NCBI GenBank assembly: GCA_916048095.2
Contig: OU696580.1
Coordinates: forward strand, 5,477,108 to 5,541,107
Length of the DNA: 64,000 nucleotides
Source: Sacculina carcini
Lineage: Eukaryota > Arthropoda > Thecostraca > Sacculinidae
Direction of reading: 5' to 3'
This document shows positions 30,343-40,800 of this stretch, piece by piece. The notes beneath the pieces were generated by a model. It did not search any database. It was given only the letters and a program-made list of their open reading frames with translations, and was not told the DNA's origin. The position numbers were made by a program, and so were the translations under genes. Each line of letters opens with the position of its first letter. The stretch's first letter is position 1.

Positions 30343-30489
30343 GTCTACGCTCAGTCACACACAGGTACACACACAAGTCTACGCTCGCAAGCGCACACGC
30401 TCTCCTACACTCACGCTCAACTCAGCAAACGCATTCACCCCCCATTCATTCCTTCGCACAGCGTTCAATTTCTGACTAACAATACCACA
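29973..30489 (-). repeat. 5' LTR of the Gypsy-like element (plus-strand right)
   Basis: 517 bp; same ends as the other LTR and a longer CA run (about 30309-30341). The inner border (minus strand CCACA|AGCTATTTCGGC) shows no ordinary TGG primer-binding site, because Gag coding begins already inside the LTR. Confidence 0.93.
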
Positions 30490-31331
30490 ATGATATTAAA
30501 CTTTTGAACATTGGTTTTAACGAACGCAAACAATGGGTGGCTGGAAGCAAAGTTTTTGATTTTTGTATAGCGTTACAGCTGGATACCAACTATCAATGTC
30601 GTATATTGCCCGGTACAGTTTCGGAGAAACTCAAACTGATTAGAAACCCTGATCAGTTTGCTCTACTCGGTGCCGAGGGAGAATACAAGATTGAAATTGT
30701 CGACCTGTGTGTGCATGTCGAGAAAATAACGCTTTCCGACTCGATGTGGGTGAATTTTCACAAACAGCTGGCGAAGACACCAGCTCGATATCCTATTCCA
30801 CGAGTTCTACTGAAAACATATACTCTCCCCAAAGGAAACATGAGTGGAACGCTGAATATTATTTCACCTCACAAGTGCCGCGACAAATTCTGCTGGGACT
30901 CGTAAGCACTGAAGCGTATCATGGATCGCTACAGAAAAACCATGGAATTTTCACCACTACCATCTAAACAGTCTTCAGTTCTATATAAATGGCGAGTCGT
31001 ACCCTACGCACCCCTATCGCCCCGATTTCACAAAGGGTCTATATATGAGATCGTATATGTCACTGTTTGACGGCACCGGCCTCGATACGGAAAACGAGGG
31101 CGTGGATATCACACATGATGATTATGCGTCCGGCTATACTCTGTTCATTGCAGATTTGACTCCGGATCAGTGTGGTGGTGATCATTTGTATCCGCGTGAA
31201 CAAGGTAATGTGAGGTGTGAGCTGGCATTCTCCTACACTCCACCCGAGACAATTAACGTTCTAATCTACGCCACGTTTGAAAACGAAATCACAATTGACA
31301 GCGCCGGACGTGTCAGCACAGATTTTCAACT

Positions 31332-31769
31332 ATGAACGCTCTTGAATTAGAACGGCTGCTCGACACAGTCGCCACATTTCGGTGGGTTTGGGCGTGCGAC
31401 CGGCTAAAACATTTCACATTTGCTCGCGGTGTGCGCACATCAATTATTGTGAATATACAACCGCGCTGGCAATCGGGTCTGCATTGGGTCGTGTTTGCCT
31501 GGGACGGTGAAAATCTCCAATATTTCGACTCGTCTGGCAACTCACCCATCTGGAATCCCTCATTTGTGAATTTTATAAACAAATATGTCAATTACAGTCG
31601 GTGCATGTTGAACACGCGCGTCATTGAGGCGCCGGACTCGGACGTGTGTGGACAGTACTGTGCTCTATGTGTTGTATTGTTTGACGCCGTCCGGGATCTG
31701 CACGATTTTGTTTCGTGCCTATCCACCGATCCTGCCATCAACAATCAGCTTTTAGCGCTGATATGGTAA
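31332..31769 (+). CDS. PRO: Adenain-like cysteine protease, copy B
   Basis: 145 residues, very close to 1670-2116, with His51, Asp66, Gln/Glu at 99 and Cys106 positions; here position 99 reads Glu (VIEAPDSDVCGQYC) where copy A has Gln, which is a change at the oxyanion residue and may impair activity. The stop is three codons earlier than in copy A because TCA became TAA. It overlaps the capsid stop (ATGA) and the next gene. Confidence 0.85.
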   Translation: MNALELERLLDTVATFRWVWACDRLKHFTFARGVRTSIIVNIQPRWQSGLHWVVFAWDGENLQYFDSSGNSPIWNPSFVNFINKYVNYSRCMLNTRVIEAPDSDVCGQYCALCVVLFDAVRDLHDFVSCLSTDPAINNQLLALIW

Positions 31770-32294
31770 TACTTGTAGACTGCGACGGTTTCCAGCACAA
31801 GGATTCGCCTTTTGTTGTCAAGGAATTTGTCTGTGCATGACCTGTGTTCGGGGTACTTGTGGCACACCATCTTACCGCCTCGACATTTAAAACTCAACGC
31901 TGAGCGACGCAACCATTTTCTATTTTTGACGGCTACCCTACACGGCTTGGAATATAATTACAATCCTTACAACACGCACATGTATGAAGAAAGGCTACGC
32001 GACGCAAGTTCCCTCATACAACGTCTAGCACCCGACCACATCTACGCCAAAGGACTCGACAAGGCTCGTCGACTTTCGCATCTACTTGAACTACACATTG
32101 AAAATCTCGAAGACATCCTACCCGACTACATGTATTTATCAATGAACGCACGCGACATATATGTACTACCCAACATCACACCGTGTCCATATAATCATGC
32201 CATTCCTACAAGCTGCTGTATTTTACGTTGTCAACATTTTGCTAAATTGATGTATGCAATGAATCTGTGTACACCGTGCATGCTGCCATTTTAA
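31764..32294 (+). pseudogene. Conserved Polinton protein downstream of protease, copy B, frameshifted
   Basis: The ATG at 31764 opens the same MVILVDCDGFQHKDSPF start as copy A, but an extra base near 31826 (aaggaatttgtctg versus aaggaattggctg) shifts the frame. The remainder, open from 31812 to 32294, matches copy A from VHDLCSGYLWHTILPP onward, with a two-residue insertion (MY) near DYMYLSMNAR. Confidence 0.8.
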
Positions 32295-32392
32295 TAAATT
32301 GAACGATAACAAAGTGTTTTTTTTCGCGCGCAATAATAAAACTTTTGCGACACATCACGAAATGTATTGGTATACCGTACACATAGAATAAT

Positions 32393-32986
32393 TCAACAAA
32401 TTTTGTTCCGTTTACTTTGTGGTTCACCTTGAACCTCCTTGGGCACAATCATCTTCATTTTGTCGGCTTTAAATTCGCGATAAACCTTGGTTTCGGTCAA
32501 GTACTGTTTTCTCGAGTCATAGTATCTCATAACAATGGTCTTCATCCACTCCATTGTGTTGCGGGTCCCATCGAGCGGCCGGTAAATCTGAGTCTCGTCA
32601 TTTCGCACCAACGCCACCGACAACACTTTGAATGATAAAGCAGCTGCAACGGCTCCAAGAACAGCATCTCTAATTGGCCGACTCATAAGTGTATCGATCA
32701 CAATCTGTAGTGCACGCTCCTCGTTGGCGAATATTCTGACCGCGCCGCGACGAAGTTTCCAAAAGGGGTCAAAATATTGCTCCAGTTGCATAATATTAGT
32801 AAGCTGTTTTTGTAAGTGTTCGAAATCCGTCTGACTGTGTTTTTCCAGTCGTTCGAAAATAATCCAAATCCTCTGCTCCAGCGGGTGTCCACAGATTAAT
32901 GGTGTGTCGGCAACAAACTTGACCGCATGATGTTCTAATGGTAGGATCCGCTTGGCCGTATCAACGTTTGTATTCACCTGACTCAT
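32393..32986 (-). CDS. Polinton family-specific protein, minus strand, copy B
   Basis: An intact 197-residue frame of the same length as 2725-3318, with about a dozen amino acid changes and no indels. The equal length and lack of stops suggest the gene was under selection until recently. Function unknown. Confidence 0.6.
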   Translation of the reverse strand: MSQVNTNVDTAKRILPLEHHAVKFVADTPLICGHPLEQRIWIIFERLEKHSQTDFEHLQKQLTNIMQLEQYFDPFWKLRRGAVRIFANEERALQIVIDTLMSRPIRDAVLGAVAAALSFKVLSVALVRNDETQIYRPLDGTRNTMEWMKTIVMRYYDSRKQYLTETKVYREFKADKMKMIVPKEVQGEPQSKRNKIC

Positions 32987-33168
32987 GTTGACAATTTCGC
33001 AATAAAAAACTACACAACATCACCCGCAAACGTCTCGAGCTCAACTGCGTATCACGGCTGAGACTAATTGCACTACTTTTCGACGCATGCGTCATAATTA
33101 TCGCCATCACTCCGTGTTTGATAATTTCGTTCTCACAGTCAATGTTTATCTTTCTTTGCATAAACACC

Positions 33169-33441
33169 ATGAGCTGTGTTTCTCCTGCTACACTAGTGCC
33201 TAATTATAACTATCGCTATGTTGGTGGTACTTTGTCAGATAGCAAACACATCATCAGCGAATCGTACAAGGAGTACACAACGTTTGACGTGTGTCTTTCG
33301 GACGCTTTACAAGAAGGTGTTTCTGTGCCTGATACATGGTCGGCTGAACTGGAAATTGTGTATGAGACACACGATATGATTTACGTCATCACAATTGATC
33401 GAAAAATCAACAAACATTTGTGTTCACGATGTGTTCGTTGA
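33169..33441 (+). CDS. Small Polinton protein near the right terminal repeat, copy B
   Basis: 90 residues from the ATG at 33169, matching 3501-3773 with several substitutions and the same CxxC-containing end (HLCSRCVR). Divergent from the minus-strand gene at 32393. Confidence 0.5.
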   Translation: MSCVSPATLVPNYNYRYVGGTLSDSKHIISESYKEYTTFDVCLSDALQEGVSVPDTWSAELEIVYETHDMIYVITIDRKINKHLCSRCVR

Positions 33442-33535
33442 ATCGTGTCGTCAATATGATTCTACATGATTTCCACTTGTATATTTGCCATAGTTGTGTA
33501 TCAATTGAAAATACACAAAGGTCATTTCGTTGCAA

Positions 33536-33996
33536 GTCATTTTTGTATCAATTCCGACACAGTCGAATAGCGTTTTAATCCGATTTAGTCAGTGTTTGAC
33601 ATAAACCAGACACGTTATATAAACGTAGCTAGTGATTCACAGGCATTCGTTTCGGCTACATTTACATAAATTGCGTGTAAATATGGTCTTTGTTACCGGC
33701 AAATGTTTTAATCCCATACCTGTGTATCAGGTAAACATATTCAAAATATTCATCCTTGGCTTGACGCCAATGAATTCATCTGGCATTTTAATCCGATTAC
33801 CTTACCGCAGTATTTGACATAAACCAGACACTTTATATAAACGGGGCGAGTGATTCATCGTCATATTGGGACATCCCCTTTGCGACCGATTTAGTCAAAC
33901 CGTTTTTTATATATATTTCAAGTATGATTGAAAATTATTATATTCACGTCTCTGCCAAACATCGACTTGGCGATCCCGATATAATGAGTATCGTGA
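33536..33996 (+). repeat. Right subterminal region of Polinton copy B, inner piece
   Basis: Matches one unit of the copy A subterminal region, with two TATA boxes and the CGACTTGGCGATCCCGATATAATGAGTATCGTGA block. The part from about 33870 is the start of the true inverted repeat shared with 10747-10877. It is cut at 33996 by the deleted Gypsy. Confidence 0.8.
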
Positions 33997-35486
33997 TGTA
34001 GGAACGCCTACAGTAACGAGTAAATAACACACACGAGCTGCAACGAACAACTGGTGTATTTACAGAAGCACAAAGTGTTGTTGTCTTTACACCTTCACAT
34101 TTGGCGCACACAAGGTCTAACAATAAAACAGAAACAATATAACAATTACATGATATTTAACTATTAAATAAATAGAAATAACAGACGGCGGCCACAGCCC
34201 CCTTCAGGTGCAAGGCACCGATTACCGATAGCGTCTGGGGACGCGAATCAGTCGGGCGCGCCGTGACCACACAATTCTGTCTGGACACTGTGTGAGAGAT
34301 GGTTCAACTGGAATGGGAGGTGTCTGAGTCGTTGAAGTGGCTGCTGGTGTTCCGTCCGGAAGAGCCGATGCCGAAGCAGGAGAGGGCGCGTCACTGTTCT
34401 CCGAGAATGCTGGCTTCAGCCGGTCAAGGGCGACGGTGTCTAGTCTTCCGTTGATGTCCAGGACAAAAGCTTTGTCACCCCGCTTGATTACAGCATATGG
34501 ACCACGGTAAGGTGGTGTCAAAGGCGGGCGTACAACATCGACGCGGAAAAATACGTGTGTCGCTGTTTTCAGCGGCTGCGAGACAAATGGGCGTTCGGCG
34601 TCAGAACTCCGATGCCAGGATGTTGGTGTCGGTCGCAGCTTGGAGATGGCAGTTGCCAGTTGTCGAGCAGTCTCACAAGCCGGCGCTGGAGTCGTTTGAG
34701 TGAAGAACTGGCCCGGCAGACGCATTTTCTCTCCCAAGACAAGCTCTGCTGAAGACGAGTTGATGTCTGGTTTGTAAGAAGCTCGCATGCCCATCATCAC
34801 AACAGGTAAAGCGATGAGCCAGTTTGTGGACCTCTCCAGTGCAGCGGTGAGAGACGCCTTCAATTGACGATGTATCCGCTCCACCAATCCGTTCTGCTGA
34901 GGAGAATACACGCATGTTGTTTTGTGAGCCACTACCAGGATGGACCAGAACTCTGACCACAGATCAGATGGGGCTGTGGCCAGATCCATCACCATGCGAA
35001 AATGCGACGGAGGCAATTTGGCCAATAATTTTCGGAACATGGTGGTTTGACACGTAAGACCACCGTCGGCCATGAGGTTGTCGCACATGGCGAGCCACAC
35101 ATCCACATTCTCGCAGTCAAAAACAGGTAATTCCACCCTTACCGCGTGTATGCTACCGGTGGTAGACATCGTAAACGAAACAAAAACGATGAAAAAACAC
35201 AGAACAATGAGAATGTTATTAAAAAATATATATCTACATGCAGATGATAGATATATCTATATAAAAAATTGGAGTCGGGGTCACCACTTGTAGGAATGCC
35301 TACAGTAATGAGTAAATAACACACACGAGCTGCAACGAACAACTGGTTTATTTACAGAAGCACAAAGTGTTGTTGTCTTTACACCTTCACATTTGGCGCG
35401 CAAGGTCTAACAATAAAACAGAAACAATATAACAATTACATGATATTTAACTATTAAATAAATAGAAATAACAGACGGCGGCCACA
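33997..35486 (-). mobile_element. Internally deleted Gypsy element in the Polinton terminal repeat
   Basis: LTRs 33997-34196 and 35289-35486 (TGTAGG...GGCCACA), flanked by GTGA on both sides (33993-33996 and 35487-35490). The primer-binding region next to the right LTR reads, on the minus strand, TGGTGACCCCGACTCC, as in the Gypsy at 44937-49933 (TGGTGACCCCGACGCC). Only about 1.1 kb of internal sequence remains. Confidence 0.93.
34222..35169 (-). pseudogene. Gag-integrase fusion ORF of the deleted Gypsy
   Basis: 315 residues open from a true ATG. Residues 1 to about 75 look like a Gypsy Gag N-terminus (FDCENVDVWLAMCDNLM). From about residue 80 the sequence is the end of an integrase core (SPQQNGLVERIHRQLK, with the catalytic Glu) and its C-terminal GPYAVI-type module, then the Pol tail. 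The middle of Gag, protease, RT, RNase H and the first two catalytic Asp of integrase are deleted, yet the join is in frame. Confidence 0.85.
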
Positions 35487-35490
35487 GTGA

Positions 35491-35563
35491 CATAAAATAG
35501 AATAAGAAATAAAGGAAAAAAAGTTAGGTTGGGCATAGAATAAAGAATAAATATAATAAGAAA
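35491..35563 (+). repeat. Right terminal repeat of Polinton copy B, piece between insertions
   Basis: cataaaatagaataagaaataaaggaaaaaaagttaggttgggc continues the terminal repeat after the deleted Gypsy and stops at the A before the Helitron-like element. Confidence 0.8.
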
Positions 35564-35643
35564 TCTATAATCTATATATATAAAAGAGATCCTCTGTGTG
35601 TGTGTCTGTGTGTCTGTTCGACCCTCCTTGGTCCATTTTCTAT

Positions 35644-37345
35644 CAGCTATTATTTGGTCACCACTTGGCCTACCTGCTAACAATTTATACCATCACGTTG
35701 GAAATTTTCTTGTCTACACTTTAGATTAAATTTAAATTTCAAAAACGAAATCAAAAAAAATTATACCGGTGAAAAGACAAAATGAACCCTGAAAAATGCG
35801 AAAATTTTGGTCAATTTTCTGAAGACTACTCCTCCTAAACCACCAATGGTACAACTATACAAATTATACCACTCTGTAGAAAATGTTCTGTTCTACTCAA
35901 CGAATTATAATTTATACCCAAAAATTAAATATGAAACATGTAAAATGGAAAAAAAATCAATCTACATTCAAAATTATATTTAAACTCCACGCGTCCGATT
36001 TTCTATACTTTTTTCTCTATTTCTCAAAAACTAATTATCACACATCTAAATAAATAATACCATCATGCTGGGAATTTTGTTTGCTACAACACGGTATAAT
36101 TTTTAATTTTCCAAAGTGTATTAAAAAAAATTTACGGCGGTGTGAAGTGTAAATGACAAAATCAAAAAAGCAAAATTAGCACACAAAAACGTAAATATTT
36201 TGGTCAATATTCCGCTATCTATTCCTCATAAACCAGCAATGGTACAGCTATAAAAACTATACTATTGTGTAGATAATTATGTGTTCTACAAGAAAAGTTA
36301 TAATTTATACCCACAAATGATACAAAAAACGTGTAAAATGGGCAAAATTCTCAAACACATCCAAAATTACACTTGAACACCGGGTGACTAAAATTAATTC
36401 ATTTTTCTACTATTTCTCAGTAAATATTAGTTATACATAAAAATAAATTATACCATCGTGCTAGAAATCTTGTTTTCTACAATACGGTATAATTTGTAAT
36501 TTTCCAAAGTATATCTGAAGGAAGTTACGGCGGTGTAAAGTCAAAAGGACATATTGCCAATTTGACAGCTATTATGCGCACTTTCAATTACACAAGAATA
36601 TACTACTGTGTAGATAATCTTGTGTTCTACAAGATAAGCTATAATTTATATCCACAAATGAAACAAAAAACGTGTAAAATTGGCAAAATTCTCAAATACA
36701 TCCTAAATAACACTTGAACACCGGGCGACTAAAATTAATTCATTTTACTACTATTTCTCAGTAACTATTTGTTATATAAAAAAATAAATTATACCATCGT
36801 GCTAGAAATCTTGTTTTCTACAATACGGTATAATTTGTAATTTTCCAAAGGAAGTTACGGCGGTGTAAAGTCAAAATGGCATGTTGCCAATTTGACAGCT
36901 ATTATGCGCACTTGCGATTACACATGAATATACACTGATTTAATTTCACTGAAGTCCAATCACAATTTACGCACTTGCGATTACACAGGAATATACTACT
37001 GTGTAGGTAATTTTGTGTTCTACAAGATAAGCTATAATTTATACCCACAAATGATACAAAAAACGTGTAAAATTGGCAAAGTTCTCAAATACATCCAAAA
37101 TTACACTTGAACACCGGGCGACTAAAATTAATTCATTTTTCTACTATTTATCAGTAACTATTTGTTATACATGAAAATAAATTATACCATCGTGCTAGAA
37201 ATCTTGTTTTCTACAATACGGTATAATTTGTAATTTTCCAAAGTTTACCTAAAGGAAGTTATGGCGGTGTAAAGTCAAAAGGACATATTGCCAATTTGAC
37301 AGCTATTACGATTGCGATATACACAGGAATATACTACTGTGTAGA
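35644..37345 (+). repeat. Tandem repeat block, about five units of 340-393 bp
   Basis: The phrase ACCATC(A/G)(C/T)G(T/C)T(G/A)GAAAT(C/T)TTGTTTTCTACA recurs near 35688, 36060, 36452, 36793 and 37186. Each unit also has a TGTGTAGATAAT(T)TTGTGTTCTAC phrase and a CACCGGGCGACTAAAATTAATTCATTTT phrase. No coding potential. Confidence 0.85.
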
Positions 37346-37837
37346 TAATTTTGTGTTCTATTAATTTTGTGTGCAATTATATGCAATATACTTTTCATTG
37401 AGATGTGTGTTGTAATTGACTGCGTATAAGATAGCTGAGGATCCCATATAATTGACCAATCGAGCCAACTTTTAACACTATTGCATGATGGCTGTCATCC
37501 CACCCGCGAAACTCGACACAAATCTACGCCCTTGCTGAATATTTCCACATAAGCATCTACGCTGTTATGATGTGCAGAAATGGAATACCTATACAGCATA
37601 GTGCATGCATACATCCATCGTAAAATACATCTGACTTGAGAATTACCATTTATAACAAAAATTATCAATATATTCCTAGGCGACCTTTAGAAACGATATC
37701 ACGTTATATTTGTATGTTTTATCCGAGCGCTAGGTTAATGAACTTTGTACAATCAATTGTATCGTGGACTTGACTGAAGTGACAGCTTTGTTGTTTCATC
37801 ACAAGTCTTGTTGCATCTTTCAACGCCAACTATCGCC

Positions 37838-40800
37838 ATGGATTTCTACGCACCTCCGATCTACACGCTGCCAATGGTAGACTGCTACCTGCCAATGGCA
37901 AACTACCAAGCACCATCGTACTATTATGTACAGCCTCTGCAAAGCTATGTATTGCCAGAGGCAAACCACTGGCAAGTAAATGAATACTTGGTCCAGCCTC
38001 TGGTGGAATATACTCCGCCACAGGCAAGTTACGAGCAGTGCTACTGCTACGTACATCCGCCAACAACAACTGATACGTACATCTATCAACAACAACAACA
38101 ACCAAACTATCAACAACAACAACAACCATACTATCAACAACAACAACCAAACTATCAAAAACAACAACCAAACTATCAACAACAACAACAACCAAACCAT
38201 CAACAACAACAACAACCATACTATCAACAACAACAACCAAACTATCAAAAACAACAATCAAACTATCAACAACAACAACAACCAAACCATCAACAACAAC
38301 AACAACTAAACTATCAACAACAACAACAACCAAACTATCAACAACAACAACCAAACCATCAACAACAACAACAACCAAACTATCAACAACAAAAACCAGA
38401 CTATCAACAACAACAACAACCAAACTATCAACAACAACAACCAAACTATCAACAACAACAACCAAATTATCAACAACCACAACAACCAAACTATCAACAA
38501 CAACAACCAAACTATCAACAACAACAACCAAATTATCAACAACAACAACAACCAAACTATCAACAACAACAACCAAACTATCAACAACAACAACCAAACT
38601 ATCAACAACAACAACCAAATTATCAACAACAACAACAACCAAACTATCAACAACAACAACAACCAAACTATCAACAACGACAACCAAACTATCAACAACA
38701 ACAACAACCAAACCATCAACAACAACAACAACCAAACTATCAACAACAACAACAACACTATCAACAACAACAACCAAACCATCAACAACAACAACAACCA
38801 AACTATCAACAACAAAAACCAAACTATCAACAACAACAACAACCAAACCATCAACAACAACATCAACCAAACTATCAACAACAACAACCAAACCATCAAC
38901 AACAACAACAACCAAACTATCAACAACAACTACCAAACTATCAACAACAACAACCAAATTATCAACAACAACAACAACCAAACTATCAACAACAACAACC
39001 AAACTATCAACAACAACAACCAAACTATCAACAACAACAACCAAATTATCAACAACAACAACAACCAAACTATCAACAACAACAACAACCAAACTATCAA
39101 CAACGACAACCAAACTATCAACAACAACAACAACCAAACCATCAACAACAACAACAACCAAACTATCAACAACAACAACAACACTATCAACAACAACAAC
39201 CAAACCATCAACAACAACAACAACCAAACTTTCAACAACAGCAACCAAACTATCAACAACAACAACAACCAAACTATCAACAACATCAACAACCAAACTA
39301 TCAACAACAACAACCAAACCATCAACAACAACAACCAAACCATCAACAAAAACCACCAAACTATCAACAACAACAACCAGACTATCAACAACAACAACAA
39401 CTAAACTATCAACAACAACAACAACCAAACTATCAACAACAACAACAACCAAACCATCAACAAAAACAACCAAACTATCAACAACAACAACCAAATTATC
39501 AACAACAACAACCAGACTATCAACAACAAAAACAACCATACTATCAACAACAACAACCAAACTATCAACAACAACAACCAAACCATCAACAACAACAACC
39601 AAACTATCAACAACAACAACAACCAAACCATCAACAACAACAACCAAACTATCAACAACAACAACAACCAAACCATCAACAACAACATCAACCAAACCAT
39701 CAACAACAACAACAACACTATCAACAACAACAACCAAACCATCAACAAGAACAACAACCTAACTATCAACAACAACAACAACAACCAAACTATCAACAAC
39801 AACAACAACCAAACCATCAACAACAACAACCAAACTATCAACAACAACAACAACCAAACTATCAACAACAACAACCAAACCATCAACAACAACAACCAAA
39901 CTATCAACAACAACAACCAAACTATCAACAACAACAACCAAATTATCAACAACAACAACCAAACTATCAACAACGACAACCAAACTATCAACAACAACAA
40001 CAACCAAACCATCAACAACAACAACAACCAAACTATCAACAACAACAACCAGACTATCAACAACAGCAACAACCATACTATCAACAACAACAACCAAACT
40101 ATCAACAACAACAACCAAACCATCAACAACAACAACCAAACTATCAACAACAACAACCAGACAATCAACAACAACAACAACCATACTATCAACAACAACA
40201 ACCAAACCATCAACAACAACAACCAAACTATCAACAACAACAACCAGACTATCAACAACAACAACAACCAAACTATCAACAACGACAACCAAACTATCAA
40301 CAACAACAACAACCAAACCATCAACAACAACAACAACCAAACTATCAACAACAACAACCAGACTATCAACAACAGCAACAACCATACTATCAACAACAAC
40401 AACCAAACTATCAACAACAACAACCAAACCATCAACAACAACAACCAAACTATCAACAACAACAACCAGACAATCAACAACAACAACAACCATACAATCA
40501 ACAACAACAACCAAACTATCAACAACAACAACCAGACTATCAACAACAACGGACAGATTATTACGTGCAGCCTCTGGTGGGATATTCCCCGCCACAGTTC
40601 TGCTACGAGCAGCAGTTCTGCTGCTACGTATATCCACTGGACATCAACGCTCCAACACAGACCAGTGAACATCAACAACTAAACTATCAAGTGGAGCCTC
40701 AGGCGGGATATGCTCCGCCACAGGCAAATGGTACAGATCAAACCATCTACGTACCACAACCTCTAATGATTAATGAACTGCCTCAAAACAACATCCAACA

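Larger units (their letters stand above)
25700..30489 (-). mobile_element. Gypsy-like LTR retrotransposon in the capsid gene
   Basis: Two near-identical LTRs beginning TGTGGTTTG and ending CCACA, with an ATGAT duplication at 25695-25699 and 30490-30494. Gag and Pol lie on the minus strand. The LTRs differ mainly in CA-repeat length and a few bases (for example the aactcta/aagtcta difference), so the insertion is recent. Gag and Pol frames are intact and the element may be competent. Confidence 0.95.
25253..31335 (+). pseudogene. Polinton major capsid protein, copy B, split by an LTR element and frameshifts
   Basis: The 5' part runs from the ATG at 25253 to 25694, where a Gypsy-like element (25700-30489) interrupts it. 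The gene resumes at 30490 after the ATGAT target duplication. Compared with copy A there is a changed/lost base near 30857 and a lost C near 30920, giving two frame changes before the last open part (31045-31335). The stop again overlaps the protease ATG. The coding match to copy A outside the insertion is very high. Confidence 0.9.

Noticed and set aside
37830..40678. Long minus-strand frames (Val/Asp-rich and Leu/Ile/Trp-rich) over the Q-rich array
   Set aside because: They are reverse-strand readings of the CAA minisatellite, begin or end in array DNA and do not continue the 21-residue pattern.
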